From positions 1 to 25,099 of the forward strand of contig JBCBJZ010000039.1 in assembly GCA_038522635.1 (NCBI GenBank): a DNA stretch of 25,099 nt, read 5' to 3'. The translations under genes and the position numbers were made by a program. Under the pieces are notes generated by a model. That model saw nothing but the letters and a program-made list of their open reading frames with translations, had not been told where the DNA came from and did not search any database. This document shows positions 1 through 6,647 of this stretch, piece after piece (position 1 is the stretch's first letter; every line of letters starts with the position of its first letter). This DNA is from JBCBJZ01 sp038522635 (GTDB taxonomy: Bacteria > Pseudomonadota > Alphaproteobacteria > Rhizobiales > Hyphomicrobiaceae).

Positions 1-19
1 GCGGCGCGAGATATGCGCT

Positions 20-1450
20 TCAAGCCGCCCCAACGTCAACCGCGGCCGGTCCTGCACGCAACTCCTGGAAGCGCCGGCGTACCATTTCGATGTGTTCGCG
101 CAATTGGTAAATCTGGTCGGTGTAGTAGAGCGGCATGCGATGCGCGTTCACCTCCGCCTCCAGCGCCTCCAGTTCATCGATGTAGGCCGTAACATCGCTT
201 CCCGCGGTCTGCCGTTGCGCGCGTGATTCCAGCCGCTTCATGCGCCCGTACCAGCCCAGGATGCGCCGCCGCATGCGCCACTCGTAGGCCATCGGCGCAA
301 ACCGGATCAGGGGAAGCATCACCGTCAGAATCGGGATCAACATCACGATCGAACGCTCGATGAACGTCGCCAGCCAGAACGGCAGGTAGCGCGCCAAAAA
401 CTTCTCGCCCGACGCGTAGTAACGCTGGGCGTCCGGCGACAGCGTGTACTCCGTATCGATTTTTCGTGGGAACGCGCCCTTATCCCAGAACAGGCCCGGC
501 TCGCTGTGGATCTTGAGTGCCGCTTTGGTCAGCAGATCAACGAGCGCGGGGTGCAAATCCCGGCGGACCAGCAACGCCGTTGCCGGGGCAACCAATTCCA
601 CGTCGCGGTTCGGGATGTCCTTCACCAGATCGATCACGCCGCGCGGCATTTCAATCCGCGTGAGGTAGGGATAAATCCGCGAAAGTGCCGCCGCCCGCGA
701 GAACGAGAGGGGGCGCAAATTCGGATCGTGCAAAAAGCCCTGCACCGCGCGGCCGCCGCTGCCTGAGACCACGAACACCGCATCGATCGCCTCCGCGATC
801 AAGGCTTCGCGGGCATCATTTGATCCATACGACAGCAGCGTGCTGTTTTCTTCCGTGATGCCGCTGCGCTTCAACACATCGAGCGCGAGCGGCCGCGTGC
901 CGCTACCCTTGGCCCCGATGGCGATGCGCTTTCCCTTCAGATCACCCAGCTGATCGTAGGAGCGCGTGCCGCGGGTGAACACCCAAACAGGTTCCAGATA
1001 AAGCCGTCCCAGCGAATAAACCTTCGCCCGCAGCGCATCGGTTTCGAGGCCACCCTGCACGAACGCGACGTCGGCGACATCGGGCGTATTGGCTGCGTCG
1101 ACCTCGACACCATCGCCGTCACCTTCGAGCATCAAACGTTGGATGTTCTCGGTCGACCCGTTCGAGGTCACGACCTTGACGGTGATCCCTTCGCGCGCGA
1201 GTTCCTTCGCGAACAACTTTCCGTATCTGTAATACGCACCAGTCTTGGAGCCCGTGGACATCGTGATCGTACGAGGCGGCGCGGGCTCAATGAAGCGTGA
1301 CGCGTACCAAAAGGCGACCAGAGCGACCGCCATCGCCACCAGCACGAAGATCAGCAGATCGCTTTCGGGCTCATCGCGGGAGAGTGGCGCTTGAAACGGT
1401 CCCTTGGGATGGCGCAGCGGTTCAGGGCCCTGCGGCGGCGCGGTACGCAT
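20..1450 (-). CDS. Membrane-anchored TAXI-family (TRAP-type) solute-binding protein
   Basis: This 476-residue protein matches the TAXI class of TRAP-transporter solute-binding proteins. The recognisable start of the binding domain is the TMSTGSKTGAYYRYGKLFA stretch at about residues 63-81, followed by the conserved GDLKGKRIAIGAKGSGTR block near 168-185. A hydrophobic segment at about 32-50 looks like an uncleaved anchor rather than a signal peptide. A second hydrophobic segment lies at about 360-385 and is followed by a basic, helical tail with coiled-coil character. Most TAXI proteins are free periplasmic proteins of about 320 residues, so the second membrane helix and the tail of about 90 residues are extra. 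No TRAP permease gene is visible in the window, although one could lie beyond the left edge. The start has no clear ribosome-binding site; it was kept because it places the anchor complete. The ligand cannot be inferred. Confidence 0.85.
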   Translation of the reverse strand: MRTAPPQGPEPLRHPKGPFQAPLSRDEPESDLLIFVLVAMAVALVAFWYASRFIEPAPPRTITMSTGSKTGAYYRYGKLFAKELAREGITVKVVTSNGSTENIQRLMLEGDGDGVEVDAANTPDVADVAFVQGGLETDALRAKVYSLGRLYLEPVWVFTRGTRSYDQLGDLKGKRIAIGAKGSGTRPLALDVLKRSGITEENSTLLSYGSNDAREALIAEAIDAVFVVSGSGGRAVQGFLHDPNLRPLSFSRAAALSRIYPYLTRIEMPRGVIDLVKDIPNRDVELVAPATALLVRRDLHPALVDLLTKAALKIHSEPGLFWDKGAFPRKIDTEYTLSPDAQRYYASGEKFLARYLPFWLATFIERSIVMLIPILTVMLPLIRFAPMAYEWRMRRRILGWYGRMKRLESRAQRQTAGSDVTAYIDELEALEAEVNAHRMPLYYTDQIYQLREHIEMVRRRFQELRAGPAAVDVGAA

Positions 1451-1841
1451 CGGTTGTTTCGCAAACCCTATTTACCGGAGCTGGACCGCTTCGCACCTCT
1501 CGACGCGATCCGATGCTCCCTTTGTCTGACTAGCGCTGACCGTCGCGCAGACGTCGCCTCAAGCTGCGCACAAGGGCCGTCAATGCCCGCGCAACACCCG
1601 CCCGTTCTTTAGCATTCTGCGCGATCGCGGCAATTTTCAGCAACACCACGCCCGGTTCTCGTGTTCAGCATGGTAAAGAACGGGCAGGTGCGCTGCTGCT
1701 CCACGTCAAACCGCCAGCTCAAGCACCCCTAACGCGCCCAACGTTCGCATCGCGTTCACGGGCACCCGCAAAATGTCCGCTTCTCGGGCCAACGCGTTTC
1801 GCTCACGCCGTCCCGTCACCACGCCAACGCAGGAGGCCCTC
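1451..1841. other. Intergenic region between divergent TAXI and RidA genes
   Basis: About 390 bases without a convincing gene. The region must hold the promoters of the leftward TAXI gene and the rightward RidA gene. The only strong structure I see is the inverted repeat at 1600-1685, described separately. Short open frames here have no ribosome-binding sites and no recognisable content. Confidence 0.6.
1600..1685. repeat. Long inverted repeat, 16-nt arms with 54-nt spacer
   Basis: The left arm GCCCGTTCTTTAGCAT (1600-1615) is complementary to the right arm ATGGTAAAGAACGGGC (1670-1685) with one mismatch. The spacer contains a smaller palindrome, GCGATCGC (1621-1628). The element lies about 155 nt upstream of the ridA start. 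It may be a small dispersed palindromic element or a regulatory structure. No second copy was found in the window and there is no terminator-like T run. Confidence 0.6.
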
Positions 1842-2240
1842 GTGCCACCCCTCTTTCATCAGATTGCCGCTGCGCCGCAGCCCGTCGCGCCGTTTTCGCA
1901 TGCGGTCGAGGTCGACGGCTGGGTGATGATCACCGGCCAAATGCCCACCGACCCCGACGATGCCAACGCGCCCTTGCCCGAAGGCGTGGAAGCGCAGACC
2001 CGTCGCGTGATGGACAACCTCATCCTGGTGTTGGAGGGCGTCGGCCTAACGCTGGCCGATGTGGTCCAGGCGCGCGTTTACCTCACGCACTTCGATGAAG
2101 ACTACGCCACGATGAACCAAGCCTACGCGTCGTATTTCGATCCGGAGCGCCGTCCCGCGCGCACCTGCATCGGGGTCACAGGACTCGCGGTCGGCGCCCG
2201 CGTTGAGATCGATCTTCTCGCCCGACGCCCCGCCGTTTGA
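1842..2240 (+). CDS. RidA family reactive intermediate/imine deaminase
   Basis: This encodes a 132-residue protein of the RidA (YjgF/YER057c/UK114) family. These small trimeric cytosolic enzymes hydrolyse reactive enamine/imine intermediates released by PLP enzymes. Visible family features are the VMITGQMPTDP strand-turn near residues 28-38, the ARVYLTHFDED block near 78-88, and the C-terminal PARTCIGVTGLAVGARVEIDLLA segment, whose arginine and glutamate occupy the usual active-site positions. The GTG start at 1842 was chosen because a perfect AGGAGG lies 5 nt upstream (1831-1836) and because residue 1 then matches the usual family N-terminus. An in-frame ATG at 1773 would add 23 residues of unrelated sequence. 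The gene ends 21 nt before the convergent ClpP-like gene. The substrate is not predictable, since RidA paralogues are numerous. Confidence 0.93.
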   Translation: MPPLFHQIAAAPQPVAPFSHAVEVDGWVMITGQMPTDPDDANAPLPEGVEAQTRRVMDNLILVLEGVGLTLADVVQARVYLTHFDEDYATMNQAYASYFDPERRPARTCIGVTGLAVGARVEIDLLARRPAV

Positions 2241-2261
2241 AGCGCGGTTTCGGCGTTGGCG

Positions 2262-3161
2262 TTAGTTCGCTTCCGACGTGCCGTTATCACCAGGCACACC
2301 GCCAGGGATCAGATCGGGTAGCGCGCGGCGCGGAGGCCGGTTGCGCACGGTCCGTCGTGGCGCCGTCACGCCATCATCATCGGCTTCGTCGCTTCCATCA
2401 TCCGAAATTGTAGGCGGGCGCCGCGACAAGCGCCGGCGGATGCCCCGGTCGCGGAACGAACCGATCGCCCGATGCGCGATACCCGTGCGCTTGGCGAACA
2501 ACTCTCGCCCCGTCAGCCAGATGTCGTTGCCCTTGATGCGCCGTTTCAGATCGTCGAGCCACGCCTTCGTCACGCCGGTGGTCGCGTAGTAGCGATCGAA
2601 AATCTCATCCGTCCTCTGCGGATCGATCACGGTCACGCGGCCGGTCTTTGAATCAGCCCGCCCGATCTCATGGAACAGCCACGTGCTGGCGTGGGCGGCA
2701 TACCGCGTCTGCCCCTGCAGGTAGATCGGGATGCACATCGAGCCGCACATGTTGCCGCGGTCGACGACCGTATCGAGCCGGAAGCCTTGCTTGATCTTCC
2801 GCATCACCTCGATGACGCGCACACCCTCCGACACGTACCCCCCGCCAGACGACAGGCTCAGCACGAACCGCTGCACATCGTTGTTGCGGTACAGCTCAAA
2901 CGCGTCGCGGATTTCGTTGGCCATCGGCCGCGCTACGGTGCCCTTCCAGTAGAGCACCACCATGCGCTTCTTGGGCACATGCCGCACGGTTAACTTGCCG
3001 GCCTTGCGCTTCGCCTGCGCTTCGCCAGCAAAGCCCGTTGCGACCGTCGTGATCGCGGCTCCGGCCAACAGCGCACACAGAAAAACGCCGGCTGGTTTCA
3101 GGCTGCGATCCCAGTTGCGGCCCCAGTTGCGGCCAAGTCTTTCCTTCAATCGCATCATCAT
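2262..3161 (-). CDS. Exported ClpP/crotonase-fold protein (COG3904-like)
   Basis: About 299 residues. An N-terminal basic stretch is followed by a hydrophobic segment (LKPAGVFLCALLAGAAITT) ending near an A-x-A type site (GEAQA), so the protein is probably exported. The core resembles periplasmic ClpP/crotonase-fold proteins. VVLYWKGTVARPMANEI is followed by FVLSLSSGGGYVSEGVRVIEVM, the glycine-rich strand and helix, then GNMCGSMCIPIYLQGQTRYA. There the serine between two cysteines sits where the ClpP nucleophile is, and a histidine follows in WLFHEIG. The C-terminal 60 residues are arginine- and proline-rich and probably disordered. Several starts are possible: a TTG at 3176, and ATGs at 3161, 3158 and 3155. 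I chose 3161, with no decisive ribosome-binding site. A small duplication (RNWGRNWD) sits just before the signal. Protease activity is inferred from fold only. Confidence 0.75.
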   Translation of the reverse strand: MMMRLKERLGRNWGRNWDRSLKPAGVFLCALLAGAAITTVATGFAGEAQAKRKAGKLTVRHVPKKRMVVLYWKGTVARPMANEIRDAFELYRNNDVQRFVLSLSSGGGYVSEGVRVIEVMRKIKQGFRLDTVVDRGNMCGSMCIPIYLQGQTRYAAHASTWLFHEIGRADSKTGRVTVIDPQRTDEIFDRYYATTGVTKAWLDDLKRRIKGNDIWLTGRELFAKRTGIAHRAIGSFRDRGIRRRLSRRPPTISDDGSDEADDDGVTAPRRTVRNRPPRRALPDLIPGGVPGDNGTSEAN

Positions 3162-3415
3162 CGTCTTTGCTCGCAATCTCTTGACGCCCCTCCATCGCCA
3201 CCTGCACGCCGCCCTGCGTTGCCATGAGTATGGCGACTTGAACGGCGTACACTAAGGCAGCGGAGCACAAATCGTGCCGAGCGGACCACATTCCCGCTTG
3301 CAGGTGCAGCGGTCCTCAGAAGCCATTATGGGCGACCCAGGTGAAAGCATCCATACCGAAATGCCCCAAATCGCGTCTCGCTCACGTGATCGCGAAGGGC
3401 CAGGGTCCAAACCCT

Positions 3416-3477
3416 AGATCATCGGGCGATTTATCGGGATCACCTCAGGTGAGCCCGAAATCGCCCAAAGATGATCT
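3416..3477 (+). repeat. Palindromic repeat R2, copy 1
   Basis: A 62-nt near-perfect palindrome. The outer arms are AGATCATC (3416-3423) and GATGATCT (3470-3477). The next arms are GGGCGATTT and AAATCGCCC, and the centre is ATCACC-TCA-GGTGA. It would fold into one long hairpin. Copy 2 at 4792-4848 shares the order AGATCAT, GGG-GAT, GATCACC, GGTGAGCC, GAAATCGCCCAAAGAT in the same orientation. Confidence 0.8.
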
Positions 3478-3490
3478 AATCTTAAAGTGC

Positions 3491-3565
3491 AGAGCAACTT
3501 TGGGCGCAAAGGCAAGGCGTGAGTGTTTAAGGCGGCGACCCGCACTTTGCGCCCGTTGCTGCTCT
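3491..3565 (+). repeat. Palindromic repeat R1, copy A
   Basis: A 75-nt element starting AGAGCAAC and ending GTTGCTGCTCT, with inner arms GGGCGCAAAG and CTTTGCGCCC. It aligns over its whole length with copy C (19959-20030, opposite strand) and with the core of copy B (7956-8015). It lies 14 nt after R2 copy 1, so two unrelated palindromes are adjacent here. Confidence 0.85.
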
Positions 3566-3769
3566 AGCCGCATCCGGCGCCCGTGATGTGCCGCAACGCA
3601 ACACGCCTTAAACCCGCCTTAACCTTCGCCGCCCTAGCGTAAGCACCGAACGGCCCAGGGCTCGCAGCGCGCCGACGCGCAGCGCGTCTGCGCGTGATGG
3701 TTGCTGCCTTATTGCGTTGCGCGACCTGCCGTTCAAGCCGCCCTCCGCCCGGCCAGCCAAGGTGACCCC

Positions 3770-4783
3770 ATGAGCCTCTTCGCTTCCCTCGATCTCGACG
3801 ACATCAAAGCCCGCGGCAGCATCAAAGACGCCGACGTGAAGGCCCTGCGCAGAGCGCTCTTCGATGATGGCACGATCACGGATCAGGAAGCCGAAGCGCT
3901 GTTTGAGCTGAACACGGCGGTCGCCGTCAAAGATCCGCAATGGGGCGATCTCTTCATCGAAGCGCTCACCGATTACACGGTCCACCAGGCGCAGCCTGAA
4001 GGCTACATGACGGCCGAAAACGCTGCCTGGTTCATCGAGCGCATCTCGACAGACGGCAAAGTCGAAACCAACACCGAACTGGAATTGCTCATCCGCGTCA
4101 TTGACGCTGCCCGTTGGGCGCCGGCTTCGCTGGTGCGTTTCGCGCTAGCCCAGGTGCACCAGGCTGTGGTGAGCGGCGCAGGCGTACTGCGTTCAGGCAA
4201 GACGCTTGCACCCGGCGTCATCGATGAAGCCGACATCGAGCTTGTGCGGCGCATCGTCTACGCCTTTGCCGGCGATGACGCGATTGCCGTTTCGCGCGCG
4301 GAAGCCGAACTCCTCTTCGACATCAACGATGCGATCGCGGACCCCGCCACGGACCAGCCCGCCGGCTGGACCGACCTCTTCAGCAAGGCCATCGCCAACC
4401 ACATCATGGCCGCGTCAGGCTACCGCGTGCCGCCACGCCAGGAAGCGCTGCGCCGCGAAGCATGGCTTGAAGAGCGTGGGGAACTCTCGCTCGCAGCCTT
4501 CGCCAGCCGCATCGCTGAAGCTGGCCTCGGCGGCATCTGGAGCGCTTACACCGAGCAATCCGCCGAAGAGCGCGCCATCGCCCGCTTGGAGCAGCAAAAG
4601 ATCGAGATCGTGACCAACGAAGCCGTCACCGAGGGCGAGGCGGAATGGCTTGCTGCACGCATCGGTGAGGGCGCGCTGCATCCCAACGAAGCCGCGCTGC
4701 TGATGTTCATCAAACGCGAGAGCCCGAACGTGCATCCAAGCCTGGAGCCGCTGATCAGCAAGGCCGCCGCTCAAGCGGCCTGA
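3770..4783 (+). CDS. Unknown 337-residue protein with internal duplication
   Basis: I do not recognise this family with confidence. The protein has no signal peptide or membrane helix, is acidic and mostly helical, and is probably cytosolic. Residues 21-65 and 153-205 are clearly related: AD(V/I) then RR, then AEALFELN or AELLFDIN, then W-DLF-A. Shorter segments with the same logic, a helix then an acidic turn with Gly then a helix, occur at 87-110 (ISTDGKVETNTELELLIRVI) and 292-315 (IGEGALHPNEAALLMFIKR), suggesting up to four modules. The turns loosely resemble the DG-x-I-x-x-x-E pattern of TerB-like domains, which is only a hint. The ATG at 3770 follows AAGGTGA (3759-3765). An in-frame start at 3701 lacks such a site. 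The gene is flanked by R2 copies, the downstream one 9 nt after the stop. Confidence 0.8.
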   Translation: MSLFASLDLDDIKARGSIKDADVKALRRALFDDGTITDQEAEALFELNTAVAVKDPQWGDLFIEALTDYTVHQAQPEGYMTAENAAWFIERISTDGKVETNTELELLIRVIDAARWAPASLVRFALAQVHQAVVSGAGVLRSGKTLAPGVIDEADIELVRRIVYAFAGDDAIAVSRAEAELLFDINDAIADPATDQPAGWTDLFSKAIANHIMAASGYRVPPRQEALRREAWLEERGELSLAAFASRIAEAGLGGIWSAYTEQSAEERAIARLEQQKIEIVTNEAVTEGEAEWLAARIGEGALHPNEAALLMFIKRESPNVHPSLEPLISKAAAQAA

Positions 4784-4791
4784 TCGGTCGC

Positions 4792-4848
4792 AGATCATAG
4801 GGTGATCGATCGCGATCACCACTGGTGAGCCTGAAATCGCCCAAAGAT
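4792..4848 (+). repeat. Palindromic repeat R2, copy 2
   Basis: Same order and orientation as copy 1 (3416-3477). The right half, GGTGAGCC-x-GAAATCGCCCAAAGAT, is almost identical. The left half has diverged and contains its own perfect stem, GGTGATCG and CGATCACC around ATCG (4801-4820). It lies 9 nt after the stop of the unknown gene and between two convergent genes, so it could also stop transcription. Confidence 0.75.
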
Positions 4849-4881
4849 TGCGCCGGTCGCTACAGGTGAGCGCGCCTCCGC

Positions 4882-4917
4882 GACGCCGCAGACATCAGGG
4901 ACGCCGCAGACATCAGG
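4882..4917 (+). repeat. 18-nt perfect tandem duplication
   Basis: GACGCCGCAGACATCAGG occurs twice without a gap, at 4882-4899 and 4900-4917. The second copy contains the stop codon of the leftward methyltransferase gene (4913-4915), so the first copy would carry a duplicate of that stop. It looks like a recent slippage event. Confidence 0.85.
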
Positions 4918-5590
4918 CAAGCGGCGTCTCGAAAATCGCCACATCGGGCGGCGCCAAGCGGACCTGCCAGCCGAAACGGTCCGCGATCCACCGCATGGTC
5001 GACGTGCTGTAGAAGACCACGTGCGAGCGCTCCTGAACGTAGTACCAGCGCGCGAACGCGCAGCCCGCATGATCGTGCAGCCGCGTCATGACGCCCAACG
5101 ATCCACCGGGCTTCACCAACGCCGCGAGCTGCGCAAACGATGCGGCCGGATCATGGAAGTGCTCCGCCACTTCGGTACACGTGATCACGTCATAGTGCGC
5201 CGGCCGCAGGACGCTTCTATCGGGCGCAAAGAACGGATCGTAATTGGCGACACACGCGCCGCGCTCGCCCATCATCGGCGCGATCGCCGGCCCCGGCCCG
5301 CTGCCGAAATCGAGGCACATCAGGCTCGTGCCATCAGCAGCCCGCGCTGACAGGCGGTCGGTCAGCTTCGCTAAATGTCGCCGATAGCCCGCATCGTCAG
5401 GATCATTCTCATGCAGCGCGTATTCGGCGCGCTCTTCCTCGCGCGATGGACGTTGCGCAGGCGTCAGCCAGATCAAATCGCAACGCACGCAACGCCAATA
5501 GAGGCGAGCGCCCACGCACGCCATCGGCGCGGGCGACTGCAGCGCCAGCCCACACAGCGGACAGGGGCCCGCCGTCAGCGCTGACGTCAC
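4913..5590 (-). CDS. Class I SAM-dependent methyltransferase with N-terminal zinc ribbon
   Basis: A 225-residue protein. Residues 10-37 carry two Cys-x-x-Cys pairs (C10/C13 and C34/C37), a likely zinc ribbon. A Rossmann-type methyltransferase domain follows: motif I is CLDFGSGPG (92-100), the acidic loop is NYDPFF, and the motif IV-like segment is YDVITCTEVAEHFHDP. This is the layout of type 11/12 methyltransferases. The substrate is unknown. The start is a GTG overlapping the terC stop by 4 nt (GTGA), with GAGGTGGGG about 8 nt upstream inside terC, so the gene is translationally coupled to terC and the pair forms an operon. The stop lies inside an 18-nt tandem duplication. Confidence 0.85.
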   Translation of the reverse strand: MTSALTAGPCPLCGLALQSPAPMACVGARLYWRCVRCDLIWLTPAQRPSREEERAEYALHENDPDDAGYRRHLAKLTDRLSARAADGTSLMCLDFGSGPGPAIAPMMGERGACVANYDPFFAPDRSVLRPAHYDVITCTEVAEHFHDPAASFAQLAALVKPGGSLGVMTRLHDHAGCAFARWYYVQERSHVVFYSTSTMRWIADRFGWQVRLAPPDVAIFETPLA

Positions 5591-6393
5591 GCGCGCTGCC
5601 CCACCTCACGCGCCTTCTTCGCCAGCAGCTTCTTCTGGTAGCGCGACTGGACGATGTCGATCGCCACCAGCACCACGATGACGAAATAGAACGTGGACTT
5701 CGCCATCGGCTCGATCTTGAAGCCGAAGAACTCCAGATGCGCGAGATGGCCGCCCTCAGACAGCAGCAAGATGCCGACGATGAACAAGATGAAGAGCCCC
5801 AGCACTTCATAAAGCCGGTTCTTCTTGAGGAACTCGGAGACCGTGTCGGCAAGGAAAATCATCATCAGGCCGGAGATCACGATCGCCGTCGCCATAATCC
5901 AGAAATTGGTGGTGAGCGCCATCGCCGACAGGATCGAGTCAAACGAAAACACAAGGTTCATCGCCACGATCCAAGCGATCGCTGCGTTGACCGAGCGTTG
6001 TTGCGATCCATTGACATCCGAATGGATGTCTTCGACCGCCAGCATGTGCATGATCTCTTTCAGCGCGGTGTAGATGATGAACACACCACCGACCAGCACG
6101 ATCACCGCATGCACATTGAAGTCGCCCGACGCGATACCTGGGATGTTGAACCCGAACAGCGGCGTCTTAAACGAGTTCACCGCGGCCAGCACCACGAACA
6201 GCAAAACGAGCCGCAACGCGATCGCGATCCCGATGCCGAGGCGCCGCACGCGTGCCTGCGAGCCCTCTTCGACGCGTTTTGATTCAATCGAGATGTAGAG
6301 CAGGTTGTCAAAGCCCAACACCGCCTGCAGCAGGATCAGCATCAGCAACGTCATCAAGCCGCTGATCGTAAAGAGTTCGGCGATCTCCGCCAT
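5587..6393 (-). CDS. TerC family integral membrane protein
   Basis: A 268-residue polytopic inner-membrane protein with about seven hydrophobic segments. It carries both diagnostic TerC motifs with their buried acidic residues: GFDNLLYI (Asp29) and FSFDSILSA (Asp152). TerC/Alx relatives are linked to manganese efflux, tellurite resistance and metalation of exported proteins. The exact substrate here is inference. It is the first gene of a two-gene operon with the zinc-ribbon methyltransferase (4-nt overlap). It is read divergently from metY across a 254-nt spacer. The ATG at 6393 has a G-rich ribosome-binding site (GGGGGGC) about 9 nt upstream. A purine- or pH-responsive leader like those upstream of some alx genes was not recognised. 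Confidence 0.92.
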   Translation of the reverse strand: MAEIAELFTISGLMTLLMLILLQAVLGFDNLLYISIESKRVEEGSQARVRRLGIGIAIALRLVLLFVVLAAVNSFKTPLFGFNIPGIASGDFNVHAVIVLVGGVFIIYTALKEIMHMLAVEDIHSDVNGSQQRSVNAAIAWIVAMNLVFSFDSILSAMALTTNFWIMATAIVISGLMMIFLADTVSEFLKKNRLYEVLGLFILFIVGILLLSEGGHLAHLEFFGFKIEPMAKSTFYFVIVVLVAIDIVQSRYQKKLLAKKAREVGQRA

Positions 6394-6647
6394 GGTCGTT
6401 GCCCCCCGTCCGTTCGCCCGTCTGTAGGCAAGTCTGTGCGCGCGTCTACGCGCGTTGCTGCAGGCCTAACGCCGACCGGCACGGCCCCGCATCATCATCT
6501 CAGGCATGCTCTATAACGCTTCGCCACCTTGACGAACGCGCGGGCATCGCCTTCAACCGTTGCGCGCGATCGCTGTGATAAATTTCTCACGAACTGCAGG
6601 GTTCAGCGCGTTCGTCTCGCGTTCTCCGGCATCAGAAAGGTCCCACC
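6394..6647. promoter_or_regulatory. Divergent terC/metY promoter region with candidate operator
   Basis: This 254-nt spacer must drive both terC (leftward) and metY (rightward). An imperfect dyad, GTGATAAATTTCTCAC (6575-6590), lies in an AT-rich patch 58-73 nt upstream of the metY start and could be an operator. A TTGACG at 6529-6534 is a possible -35 for metY, but the -10 at the right distance is poor. CGCGCGT-CT-ACGCGCG (6439-6454) is another short inverted repeat. I could not fit a SAM-II riboswitch, which often precedes alphaproteobacterial methionine genes. Confidence 0.4.

Larger units (their letters stand above)
3162..3769. other. Repeat-rich intergenic region
   Basis: About 600 bases with no convincing gene, between the leftward ClpP-like gene and the rightward 337-residue gene. 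It holds an R2 palindrome (3416-3477), a probable decayed inverted R2 copy (about 3371-3396), and R1 copy A (3491-3565). It also has a 10-nt stretch of R1 (GTTTAAGGCG, 3525-3534) repeated in inverted orientation at 3604-3613. The promoter of the rightward gene should lie near its right end, but I see no clear -35/-10 pair. Confidence 0.6.

Noticed and set aside
3416..3565. CRISPR array from the cluster of repeats
   Set aside because: R1 and R2 are unrelated sequences, not regularly spaced units of one repeat, and no cas genes are present.
4855..4912. Extra copy of R2 suggested by CAGGTGAGC at 4862-4870
   Set aside because: Only the short GGTGAGC core matches; the arms are absent.
6394..6647. 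SAM-II riboswitch upstream of metY
   Set aside because: I could not find the conserved pseudoknot sequence blocks of SAM-II. A covariance-model search would be needed to exclude it fully.
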